Source: GSA-30 sp036384435 (GTDB taxonomy: Bacteria > Pseudomonadota > Gammaproteobacteria > Xanthomonadales > Rhodanobacteraceae). Taken from it: 15,539 nucleotides of DNA. Under the pieces are notes generated by a model. That model saw only the letters and a list, made by a program, of their open reading frames with translations. It was not told the DNA's origin and did not search any database. Every line of letters starts with the position of its first letter. The first letter of the stretch is position 1. Position numbers and translations under genes: made by a program. The DNA lies in contig NZ_DASVMI010000040.1 in assembly GCF_036384435.1 (NCBI RefSeq), positions 1 through 15,539 of the forward strand, written 5' to 3'. Positions 1-6,430 of this stretch are shown here, in pieces.

Positions 1-826
1 GGTTGTAGAACATCTCGATATAGTCGAAGACATCGGATGCCGCCATAGCGCGATTGGGATAGATACGTCGCTTGATTCGCTCCTTCTTCAATAAGCTGAA
101 AAAGCTCTCAGCCACCGCATTGTCGTGGCAGTTCCCGCGTCGACTCATGCTTGCCACCATGCCGTGAGCTTTCAGGAAGGCCTGCCAGTCGTCGCTGGTA
201 AATTGGCTACCCTGATCGGAGTGGACGATTACGCCTGGCACCGGCTTGCGCCGCCATACCGCAGCGAGCAACGCCTGAAGCACCAAGTCAGTGGTCATCG
301 TCGGGCGCATCGCCCAGCCCCCGATCTGCCGCGAGTACAGATCCGTCACGGCAGCCAGGTAAAGCCAGCCTTCGTAGGTGCGGATATAGGTGATATCCGT
401 CGCCCAGACTTTGTTCGGCGCCTCCGGGGAGAACGCGCGATCCAGTACGTTGGCGACCCGACCGACAGGCCCACCCTTATGGCGTGGCCTGGAACCGTAG
501 CCGACCTGGGCACGCAGGCCATCAGCCTTCATCAAGCGACGGACACGATGGCGGCTGCATGACTCGCCTGCCTCACGCAGATCCACGGTCAGCTTACGAT
601 GGCCATACACACCGCCACTGGCGAGCCAGTGGCGCTTGATCTGACTCAGCAAGTGCTCGTCCTCTCGGGCGCGATTACTGTCAGGTTTTCGCAGCCACGC
701 GTAATAACCGCTGCGATGTACGCGTAGCACCCGACACATCGCACAGAGGCGAAATTCCCGTACATGATCGCGAATAAACGCGTACTTCGCCCTTACCCCT
801 TGGCAAAGTACGCGGCGGCTTTTTTT
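1..826 (-). CDS. IS3-family transposase OrfB (DDE integrase), 3' end outside window
   Basis: OrfB is the catalytic half of the IS3 transposase. It is expected to be made as an OrfAB fusion by -1 frameshifting at the A7 run at 820-826, because its frame has no well-placed start codon of its own. Translating the minus strand gives an HTH_21-like N-terminal part (KYAFIRDHVREF, then VYGHRKL, near 600-790). An rve-type core follows, with the three acidic residues in WATDITYI (about 395-410), VHSDQGSQF (about 205-230) and CHDNAVAESFFSLLKKERI (about 80-135). The frame ends in DYIEMFYN at the window edge without a stop, so only the extreme C-terminus is missing. No internal stop or frame break was seen. 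The start coordinate given here is the slip site, not an initiation codon. Confidence 0.9.
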
Positions 827-1065
827 AGGATGTCGCGTTCCTCGGTCACGCGCTTAAGCTCGGCTTTTAAACGTCGCATCTCCGCACTCTGATCAGATTC
901 TGCGCGCTGTACGACGTCGGGCTTGGCGAACTTGACCTTCCACGCGTACAGGCTATGCGCCGTGATCCCCAGCCGCTGGGCGACATCCGCCACAGAACGA
1001 CCGTGCTCGGTCACCTGCTTGACCGCTTCCACCTTGAATTCATCTGTGTACCGCTTGCTACTCAT
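793..1065 (-). CDS. IS3-family transposase OrfA (HTH_Tnp_1)
   Basis: This 90-residue protein is the DNA-binding subunit of the IS3 transposase. Residues 1-50 (SKRYTDEFKVEAVKQV, then VADVAQRLGITAHSLYAW) form the helix-turn-helix typical of HTH_Tnp_1. Residues 60-85 (EMRRLKAELKRVTEERDILKKA) form the leucine-zipper-like helix used for multimerisation. The ATG at 1065 has a strong GAGGAGG ribosome-binding site about 5-6 bases upstream. The frame ends in TAA at 793-795, just after the A7 slip site, so it overlaps the orfB frame in the -1 register. It is full length for the family. Binding to the terminal repeats is family knowledge, not seen here. Confidence 0.93.
   Translation of the reverse strand: MSSKRYTDEFKVEAVKQVTEHGRSVADVAQRLGITAHSLYAWKVKFAKPDVVQRAESDQSAEMRRLKAELKRVTEERDILKKAAAYFAKG
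820..826 (-). promoter_or_regulatory. Programmed -1 frameshift site (A7 run) joining OrfA and OrfB
   Basis: The minus strand reads CTAAAAAAAGCC: seven consecutive A followed by G, in the register A-AAA-AAG. It lies between the OrfA zipper and the OrfA stop. The -1 frame is open from here to the window edge and encodes OrfB. A_AAA_AAG is the usual slippery heptamer of IS3-family elements. Confidence 0.85.
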
Positions 1066-1101
1066 AGAGACCTCCTCGGTTGCCAGAAATTATGGCTCGA
1101 A

Positions 1102-1127
1102 GGTGTCTACGAAAGGCTGGGCGGTCC
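1102..1127 (-). repeat. Terminal inverted repeat of the IS3 element (orfA side)
   Basis: On the minus strand the segment starts TGGACCGCCC, continues through TTTCGTAG and ends at GACACC. It begins with TG and sits about 37 bases upstream of the orfA start. The sequence resembles the ends of IS3-family elements, which often read TG(A/G)ACCGCCC followed by a CGT(A/G)GACAC block. The partner repeat is outside the window. Confidence 0.75.
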
Positions 1128-1501
1128 AGTGATAAAAAATCAGAGATACCCACCGGGCAGGCCAGATCGACCTTTATCTAAACCGGTCGCAAACGCCATG
1201 AATGTCAGCATCCTGCCAGCCCCTGTTCCGTCTATCGATACTTAATCACCAAATAATCACAGCGGTCAATGCGCAAGATATTGCGATAATCATCACACTG
1301 CTTGTGCGTTTCGGCAAAGCTGGGCGCAACGCTTTCTAGGTAAATGAAGGGACTGATCTATGACAGTTCAATAATACCCATATCAGGTAGCAGGGATTGA
1401 GACGATCCGCCCGTCTACTGGAATAAAACACTCATATCTTCATGACGAAGGTTACCAAGCAACGTCATGGCGCGGTGGCCTCGCTGCATAGAGCTCACAA
1501 C
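1128..1501. other. AT-richer non-coding stretch between IS element and terminator
   Basis: No convincing gene is seen on either strand: reading frames are short and lack good ribosome-binding sites. The base composition is visibly more AT-rich than the rest of the window (runs such as GATAAAAAATC, CTTAATCACCAAATAATCAC and TTCAATAATACCC). Two small inverted repeats are present: CGCAA-4-TTGCG at 1272-1285 and CATGACG-15-CGTCATG at 1441-1469. It may be relic or imported DNA next to the tRNA gene, but nothing identifiable remains. Confidence 0.5.
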
Positions 1502-1541
1502 AAAACAGCGCATCGCACGGCAACGTGTGATGCGCTGTTTT
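1502..1541 (-). terminator. Strong stem-loop terminator downstream of tRNA-Thr
   Basis: The arms AAAACAGCGCATCGCACG and CGTGTGATGCGCTGTTTT pair over 18 positions with a single G-T pair and a GCAA tetraloop. On the minus strand the stem is followed by a T-rich tail (TTTTGTTGTG), so it fits a rho-independent terminator for the tRNA transcript. The A-tract on the other arm means it could also stop plus-strand transcription coming from the IS side. Confidence 0.85.
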
Positions 1542-1551
1542 GAGCGAAAAC

Positions 1552-1627
1552 TGGTGCCGGAAATAGGAATCGAACCTACGACCTACGCATTACGAATGCG
1601 CCGCTCTACCAACTGAGCTATTCCGGC
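1552..1627 (-). tRNA. tRNA-Thr, anticodon CGT
   Basis: The minus strand folds as a full cloverleaf. The acceptor stem is GCCGGAA paired with TTCCGGC, the D-loop region is TAGCTCAGTTGGTAGAGC, and the anticodon stem GCGCA/TGCGT encloses the loop TTCGTAA (anticodon CGT, reading the ACG codon for threonine). The T arm contains GGTTCGATTCC. The discriminator A at 1555 is followed by an encoded CCA at 1554-1552. The mature body without CCA is 73 nt. It lies 47 bases downstream of the ispH stop and has its own promoter and terminator. Confidence 0.97.
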
Positions 1628-1640
1628 GAGTGGATTCGCG

Positions 1641-1669
1641 ATTTTACGGGGCGTCGGGGCTCGACGCAA
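1641..1669 (-). promoter_or_regulatory. Predicted sigma-70 promoter of tRNA-Thr
   Basis: On the minus strand TTGCGT (1669-1664) is separated by exactly 17 bases from TAAAAT (1646-1641, 5 of 6 matches to TATAAT). The -10 is followed directly by CGCG, a GC-rich discriminator of the kind common on stringently controlled stable-RNA promoters. The mature tRNA starts 13 bases after the -10 box, leaving a short 5' leader. The -35 sits just past the ispH stop, so the tRNA need not depend on ispH transcription. Confidence 0.6.
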
Positions 1670-1674
1670 GCGGG

Positions 1675-2634
1675 TCAGAGGCTGGCCGAGGAACTGCCGA
1701 CCATCCGCAGCTCCTTGGGGAGCGCGAAGGTGATGGTTTCAGCCTCGCCATCGAGCTCGCGTACCTCGCTGCCGCCCCATGATTGCAGGCGGGCAATGAC
1801 ATCACGAACCAGCTTCTCTGGAGCCGAGGCACCAGCGGTCAGGCCGATGCGCTTGACGCCATCGAGCCAGCTGCGCTCGATGTGTTCGGCGCCATCGATC
1901 AGGTAGGAGGTGACGCCCTGCTTCTGTGCCAATTCGCGCAACCGGTTGGAGTTGGAGCTGTTGACCGAGCCGACCACCAGCACCAGGTCGACCGCGTCAG
2001 CCAGGCGGCGCACGGCGTCCTGGCGGTTCTGCGTGGCGTAGCAGATATCGTCCTTGCGTGGGCCGTCGATATCCGGGAATTTCTCACGCAGCGCACCGAT
2101 GATGGCCTTGGTGTCATCCACCGATAGCGTGGTCTGGGTGACGTAGGAAAGCTGGTGCGGAAACTTCGGCTCCAGCTTCTGCACGCACTCGACCGATTCG
2201 ACCAGCAGGATCTCGCCGGTATTGGCCGGGTTCCACTGGCCCATGGTGCCCTCGACCTCCGGATGCCCTTCGTGGCCGATCAGCACCACGCTGCGCCCGC
2301 CACGCCCCAGCCGGGCCACCTCCATATGCACCTTGGTCACCAGCGGGCAAGTGGCGTCGAACACGTTCAGGTTGCGCCGCTCGGCTTCTTCACGCACGGC
2401 CTTGGATACACCATGGGCACTGAAGATCACCGTGGAGCCGTCGGGTACTTCGTCCAGTTCTTCGACGAACACCGCACCATCGGTCCGCAGCTTGTCCACG
2501 ACGTAGCGGTTATGCACCACCTCATGCCGCACATAGATCGGCGCGCCATAGGATTCGAGCGCACGCTCGACAATGGCGATGGCGCGATCGACGCCAGCGC
2601 AGAAGCCGCGGGGATTGGCTAGGAGGATGTCCAT
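1675..2634 (-). CDS. ispH: 4-hydroxy-3-methylbut-2-enyl diphosphate reductase (LytB/IspH)
   Basis: IspH catalyses the last step of the MEP isoprenoid pathway. It reduces HMBPP to isopentenyl and dimethylallyl diphosphate in the cytosol, using a [4Fe-4S] cluster. The 319-residue protein has the usual length. The three cluster cysteines are visible: C12 in PRGFCAGV, C96 in FDATCPLV and C198 in DDICYATQNRQ. Active-site residues match known IspH positions: H41 (HEVVHN), H124 and E126 (HEGHPEVEG), and the substrate-binding segment TAGASAPE near the C-terminus. ATG at 2634 starts the conserved MDILLANPRGFCAG, so the start is firm even though no Shine-Dalgarno is evident. It is last in the ribF-ileS-lspA-ispH block, separated from lspA by a 291-base spacer that carries a candidate promoter. 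Confidence 0.98.
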   Translation of the reverse strand: MDILLANPRGFCAGVDRAIAIVERALESYGAPIYVRHEVVHNRYVVDKLRTDGAVFVEELDEVPDGSTVIFSAHGVSKAVREEAERRNLNVFDATCPLVTKVHMEVARLGRGGRSVVLIGHEGHPEVEGTMGQWNPANTGEILLVESVECVQKLEPKFPHQLSYVTQTTLSVDDTKAIIGALREKFPDIDGPRKDDICYATQNRQDAVRRLADAVDLVLVVGSVNSSNSNRLRELAQKQGVTSYLIDGAEHIERSWLDGVKRIGLTAGASAPEKLVRDVIARLQSWGGSEVRELDGEAETITFALPKELRMVGSSSASL

Positions 2635-2670
2635 TTTTGGGGCGGGCCGTGGGAACTCTGTGATCGGGGG

Positions 2671-2679
2671 ATTATCGCA
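2671..2679 (-). promoter_or_regulatory. Candidate extended -10 promoter for ispH
   Basis: The minus strand reads TGCGATAAT, a TGn extended -10 with a 5-of-6 hexamer, about 37 bases upstream of the ispH ATG. No good -35 is seen 17 bases further up, so the call rests on the extended -10 alone. It would let ispH be expressed separately from the upstream operon. Confidence 0.4.
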
Positions 2680-2721
2680 TGGTTGGGCTTACCCGTTCGG
2701 TGAATGCCCCCGGGCGCGCCT

Positions 2722-2805
2722 TGTGAGGTCGGCCGCGCTGCGGCCTGTGAGGCCGCTCGCTTACCTGCGCGGTGAGGCCGGTCTCGCTTCGCGATACCTG
2801 TGAAG
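2722..2805. repeat. Degenerate tandem repeat, 24-28 bp units, in lspA-ispH spacer
   Basis: Four units end in TGTGAGG or a close variant, at 2722-2728, 2746-2752, 2771-2777 (GGTGAGG) and 2799-2805 (TGTGAAG). The spacings are 24, 25 and 28 bases. Each unit has a GC-rich body such as TCGGCCGCGCTGCGGCC or CCGGTCTCGCTTCGCGA. The same kind of unit recurs at 9704-9856. No coding potential is seen. The repeats may form stem-loops in the lspA-ispH transcript. Confidence 0.5.
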
Positions 2806-2816
2806 AGGATGAACAA

Positions 2817-2842
2817 CAAGAGCGGCGAGTGCCTTGCTCTTG
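2817..2842 (-). terminator. Weak stem-loop between lspA and ispH
   Basis: CAAGAGC and GCTCTTG are the outer arms, and GGC/GCC extends the stem across a TT bulge around a GAGT loop. On the minus strand the stem is followed by TTGTTC, only weakly T-rich. It could be a leaky terminator or attenuator after lspA; the evidence is thin. Confidence 0.3.
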
Positions 2843-2915
2843 ACCTACTTCTTTACAGCCCACGCGGTGGACGACTTTGCAAGCGGCGCCAGCCGTGGGT
2901 CTCACAGCGAGCCCA

Positions 2916-2938
2916 AGCGGGCGATTCACCCGCCCGCT
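2916..2938 (-). other. Stem-loop overlapping the lspA stop codon
   Basis: AGCGGGCG and CGCCCGCT pair over 8 bases around a 7-base loop that contains the lspA TGA (2926-2928). No T-tract follows. It may protect the 3' end of an upstream processed mRNA or slow ribosome release; no function can be proved from sequence. Confidence 0.4.
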
Positions 2939-3426
2939 GGATCTTTCTTCGCGAACAACCCGAACGCCACCAGCGCCACCGCGCCGACCGTGATCGCGCA
3001 ATCAGCCACGTTGAAGACTGGGTAATTCCAGGTGTCGTAGTAATGCACATGGATGAAGTCGGTGACCTTGGCCTGGTGCAGGCGATCGATCAGGTTGCCC
3101 CAGGCGCCGCCGATGATCAGGGCCAGCGGAACGGCGTTGCGATGGTCACTGCGCGGGGTGCGCTTGAGCCAGACGATCAGCACCACGCCGATGACCAGCG
3201 CGAGCAAGGCGAAGAACCAGCGCTGCCAGCCGGCACTGCTGGCCAGGAAGCTGAAGGCGGCTCCCGTGTTGAACGCCAGTGTCCAGTTGAGGAAACCCGG
3301 GATGACGACGTGTGGAACACCTTCGGGTTGCAGGGCATGAACAGCCCAGACCTTGGATAGCTGATCAAGCACGAGGACCACGGCGGTGAGCCACAGCCAG
3401 GAAAGCGCGGAAGGTTTGGGGGACAT
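2926..3426 (-). CDS. lspA: Lipoprotein signal peptidase (signal peptidase II)
   Basis: LspA is the inner-membrane aspartyl protease that removes the signal peptide from diacylglyceryl-prolipoproteins after Lgt acts. Starting at ATG 3426 the protein is 166 residues, the normal length, with about four membrane segments (roughly 8-28, 68-88, 98-115, 138-158). The catalytic aspartates are D123 (VTDFIHVHYYD) and D142 (FNVADCAI). The conserved motifs AFNTGAAFSF and GGAWGNLIDRL are present. A GTG at 3480 would extend the frame by 18 residues right up to the ileS stop. It is rejected because those codons encode a 9-bp hairpin and are not LspA-like. The gene lies 54 bases after ileS, presumably cotranscribed. 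Confidence 0.96.
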   Translation of the reverse strand: MSPKPSALSWLWLTAVVLVLDQLSKVWAVHALQPEGVPHVVIPGFLNWTLAFNTGAAFSFLASSAGWQRWFFALLALVIGVVLIVWLKRTPRSDHRNAVPLALIIGGAWGNLIDRLHQAKVTDFIHVHYYDTWNYPVFNVADCAITVGAVALVAFGLFAKKDPAGG

Positions 3427-3451
3427 GAACGTGCTCGATGAACGCAAGAGC

Positions 3452-3473
3452 GGGCGCTCCGACCGGAGCGCCC
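3452..3473 (-). other. Perfect 9-bp hairpin between ileS and lspA
   Basis: GGGCGCTCC and GGAGCGCCC are separated by four bases, forming a perfect GC-rich stem just after the ileS stop and about 25 bases before the lspA ATG. No T-tract follows on the minus strand, so it is more likely an mRNA processing or stability element than an efficient terminator. Confidence 0.55.
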
Positions 3474-3480
3474 GGACCAC

Positions 3481-6354
3481 TCAGAAATAACGACGATCTT
3501 CGCCCGGGCCTTCGACGTTGCTTACGCAACGGCCGCATAGCTCGGGGTGCTCGGCATGGGTGCCGACGTCTTCGCGACGATGCCAGCAACGCACGCACTT
3601 CGGTGCCTGGCTGACCGTGGCCGAAACCCACACGTCTGCGCCTTCCAACTCGGTGAGCACAGCTGATTCGGGCTGGCCACCGGCCACGTCAAGGCGCAGG
3701 TCGGAGGTGATGAAGAAGAAGCGCATTTCCTCCATCGCCGGCGCGTAACGCGACACCACGGCCTGGTCGGCGTGGATAGAGAGCCTGGCTTCCAGAGAGG
3801 CACCGATCTGGCCGCCCTTGCGCATGTCTTCGAGCACGCGCGAGGCCGTGTCACGAATGGCCAGCAGGTCGGACCAGTAGCGGCGCTGCTCGGGCGAGCC
3901 CTGGGTGGCAGCCAGGCCGTCGTACCAGGTTTCGAACATCACGCTTTCGCTGCGCTGGCCCGGCATGTTTTGCCAGATTTCCTCAGCGGTGAAGGTGAGC
4001 ATGGGTGCGAGCCAGCGCACCAGCGCTTCGAGAACGCGGTACATCGCACTCTGCGCGCTGCGTCGGCCCAGGCTGTTCTCCGGCATGGTGTAGAGCCGGT
4101 CCTTGGTGATGTCCAGGTACAACGCACCCATTTCGTTGGTGCAGAAGTTCTGCACGCGCTGCACGATTTCCGGGAAGTCATAGCGCTCGAATGCGGCGGC
4201 AATGGCCTGCTGCGTGTCGTAGGCCTGCTGCACGGCCCACTGGTCGAGCAGCACCGAGTCGGCCACGGGCACGAGTTGGGTGGCCGGATCGAAACCATCC
4301 AGGTTACCGAGCAGGAAGCGCGCGGTATTGCGGATGCGCCGATAGGTATCGGCCACGCGCTTGAGGATTTCGTCCGACAGCGACATTTCGTTGCGGTAGT
4401 CGGTCGAGCAGATCCACAGGCGCAGGATGTCCGCCCCCATGGTCTTCATGATGTCCTGCGGCTCGATGCCGTTGCCCAGCGACTTGGACATCTTGCGGCC
4501 TTGCGCATCCACGGTGAAGCCGTGGGTAAGCACTTCCTGGTAAGGCGCCGCGTCATGGATCGCCGCCGACGTCAGCAGCGAGGAATGGAACCAGCCGCGA
4601 TGCTGGTCGCTGCCTTCCAGGTACATCACCTTGTATTCGCTGGCATTGCCGAGCTGAAGTTCCGGACGCTGGCCGATCACCGCGAAATGGCTGGTACCGG
4701 AGTCGAACCATACGTCGAGCACGTCGGTGACTTTCTCGTAGTTGTCCGCTTCCGCGCCAAGCAGTTCGGCCGCGTCGAGTGCGAACCACGCATCGATACC
4801 GCCCTGCTCCACTTTCTGTGCCACTTTCTCCAGCAGCACGACGGAGTCGGGATGCGGCTCCTGCGTGGCCTTGTGCACGAACAAGGCGATCGGTACGCCC
4901 CAGGTGCGCTGGCGCGAAATGCACCAGTCGGGACGGTCGGCGATCATGCCGGCGATGCGCTCCTCGCCCCAAGACGGGATCCAGCGCACGGTCTTGATCG
5001 CATCGAGCGCGCTCTTGCGCAGGCCCTTCTGCTCCATGCTGATGAACCACTGCGGCGTGGCGCGGAAGATCACCGGCGTCTTGTGGCGCCAGCAGTTGGG
5101 ATAGCTGTGGTCGATACGCGAGAACGCCAGCAGTACGCCATGGGCGCGCAGCAGGTCGACGATGACATCGTTGGCCTTCCAGATGTGCTGTCCGACCAGG
5201 ACCGTCTCGCCGACGTTCGGCGTCTGCTCGCCATAAGTACCACGCGAGCCGATGTAGTTGAGCGTGCCGATGCCATACGGCTTGGCGGCGACGAAATCCT
5301 CCGCGCCGTGGTCGGGCGAGGTATGCACTGCGCCGGTACCGTCTTCGTCGGATACGTGGTCGCCCAGGATTACCGGCACCTGGCGTGCATAGAACGGATG
5401 ACACAGCGTGGTGAGCTCCAGCTCGGCACCCGGCACGACCTGGCTACCCGGCACGCGCTCGGCATGCTCGCGCTGCATGTAACGATGCGCGACCTTGTCG
5501 GCCAGGCGCGCGGCGACCACCAGCCATACCGGACGACCGTCACGCTCCGGCCCCTGGATCAACGCGTAGTCGATACCAGCGCCAAGGGCGACGGCCTGGC
5601 TTTCCGGCAGGGTCCATGGCGTGGTGGTCCAGATCGGGATGGCGACGATGGCGTTGCCTGCGTCGACATCAAACTTCGCTGCCAGTGCATTGGCATCGAC
5701 GGCGTCATAGGCCACGTCCACTGCCGGCGAATTCTTGTCACCGTATTCGATTTCCGCTTCGGCCAGGGCCGAGCCGCAATCGAAGCACCAGTACACCGGC
5801 TTGGAACCGCGCACGACATGACCGTTCTCGACGATCTTGCCGAGCGCGCGCAGCATGTCCGCCTCGTACTTGGGTGCCATGGTGCGATACGGATTCTGCC
5901 AGTCACCCAGCACGCCCAGGCGCTTGAAGTCGGTGCGTTGCAGGTCGATCTGCTGCTGGGCGTACTCGCGGCACTTCTGGCGAAAGGCTTCGGCATCGAG
6001 CTTGTCGCCGACACGGCCGAACTTCTTCTCGATGGCGATTTCGATCGGCAGGCCATGGCAGTCCCAGCCCGGCACGTACGGCGAACGATAACCGGCCATC
6101 AGCTTGGATTTGACCACGACGTCCTTGAGCACCTTGTTGACCGCGTGGCCCAGGTGGATCACACCATTGGCGTAGGGCGGGCCGTCATGCAGCACGAACA
6201 TGCGATCGCGGCCGGCGGTACGCGCCTGGATCTGCGCATAGCGGTCGGCCTTTTCCCATTCGGCCAGCCAGGTCGGCTCGCGCTTGGGCAGGTCGCCGCG
6301 CATCGGAAATTCCGTCTGCGGCAGGTGGATGGTGCTCTTGTAATCCTTGCTCAT
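3481..6354 (-). CDS. ileS: Isoleucyl-tRNA synthetase
   Basis: IleRS is a class I aminoacyl-tRNA synthetase that charges tRNA-Ile and edits valine. The start is taken at ATG 6354, giving MSKDYKSTIHLPQTEFPMRG, which matches the conserved bacterial N-terminus and yields 957 residues (E. coli has 938). A GTG at 6405 would add 17 unlike residues and is rejected. The class I HIGH motif appears as HLGH at 67-70 after HDGPPYANG, and KMSKS is at 621-625. The editing CP1 insertion lies between them (TTPWTLPESQAV, DDHGAED-like HTSPDHGAEDF). A C-terminal zinc finger has C920, C923, C940 and C943. This is the standard-type enzyme found in E. coli, not the mupirocin-resistant eukaryotic-like form. It sits between ribF and lspA, as in other gammaproteobacteria. 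Confidence 0.98.
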   Translation of the reverse strand: MSKDYKSTIHLPQTEFPMRGDLPKREPTWLAEWEKADRYAQIQARTAGRDRMFVLHDGPPYANGVIHLGHAVNKVLKDVVVKSKLMAGYRSPYVPGWDCHGLPIEIAIEKKFGRVGDKLDAEAFRQKCREYAQQQIDLQRTDFKRLGVLGDWQNPYRTMAPKYEADMLRALGKIVENGHVVRGSKPVYWCFDCGSALAEAEIEYGDKNSPAVDVAYDAVDANALAAKFDVDAGNAIVAIPIWTTTPWTLPESQAVALGAGIDYALIQGPERDGRPVWLVVAARLADKVAHRYMQREHAERVPGSQVVPGAELELTTLCHPFYARQVPVILGDHVSDEDGTGAVHTSPDHGAEDFVAAKPYGIGTLNYIGSRGTYGEQTPNVGETVLVGQHIWKANDVIVDLLRAHGVLLAFSRIDHSYPNCWRHKTPVIFRATPQWFISMEQKGLRKSALDAIKTVRWIPSWGEERIAGMIADRPDWCISRQRTWGVPIALFVHKATQEPHPDSVVLLEKVAQKVEQGGIDAWFALDAAELLGAEADNYEKVTDVLDVWFDSGTSHFAVIGQRPELQLGNASEYKVMYLEGSDQHRGWFHSSLLTSAAIHDAAPYQEVLTHGFTVDAQGRKMSKSLGNGIEPQDIMKTMGADILRLWICSTDYRNEMSLSDEILKRVADTYRRIRNTARFLLGNLDGFDPATQLVPVADSVLLDQWAVQQAYDTQQAIAAAFERYDFPEIVQRVQNFCTNEMGALYLDITKDRLYTMPENSLGRRSAQSAMYRVLEALVRWLAPMLTFTAEEIWQNMPGQRSESVMFETWYDGLAATQGSPEQRRYWSDLLAIRDTASRVLEDMRKGGQIGASLEARLSIHADQAVVSRYAPAMEEMRFFFITSDLRLDVAGGQPESAVLTELEGADVWVSATVSQAPKCVRCWHRREDVGTHAEHPELCGRCVSNVEGPGEDRRYF

Positions 6355-6380
6355 GGTTGGATAGCCATCGGGGTTGTTGT

Positions 6381-6407
6381 CGGTGCCGGCTGTGGGAAGC
6401 GGCACCG
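6381..6407 (-). other. Stem-loop in the ribF-ileS spacer (ileS leader)
   Basis: CGGTGCC and GGCACCG (7 bp, plus one closing G-C pair) flank an 11-base loop. The structure lies in the 76-base gap between the ribF stop and the ileS ATG. It lacks a T-tract and does not resemble a T-box, which would be unusual for ileS in this group anyway. Its presence supports the shorter ileS start. Confidence 0.45.
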
Positions 6408-6430
6408 CTCGATTGCAGGAAACGGATGGA

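Larger units (their letters stand above)
1..1127 (-). mobile_element. IS3-family insertion sequence, cut by window edge
   Basis: The element reads right to left. It comprises a terminal inverted repeat at 1102-1127, orfA, a poly-A frameshift site and orfB with a DDE integrase core. This is the standard IS3-family arrangement. The orfB reading frame is open to base 1 without a stop, and every catalytic motif is present, so the copy looks intact and possibly active. The last roughly 20-30 codons and the second terminal repeat lie outside the window, so the target duplication cannot be checked. The inner boundary is placed at 1127 because the minus strand starts with TG there, as IS3 ends do. 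Confidence 0.9.

Noticed and set aside
125..562. A plus-strand 145-codon frame inside the IS element
   Set aside because: It is the reverse of the orfB DDE domain, which is intact on the minus strand.
1128..1245. Short frames next to the IS end as a broken gene
   Set aside because: No recognisable family, start signal or codon pattern; too short to support a pseudogene call.
2722..2805. CRISPR array in the lspA-ispH spacer
   Set aside because: The units are degenerate, only 24-28 bases in period, with no distinct repeat-spacer pattern and no cas genes nearby.
6355..6430. T-box or riboswitch in front of ileS
   Set aside because: The 76-base gap is too short for a T-box and lacks its conserved motifs; only a simple stem-loop is seen.
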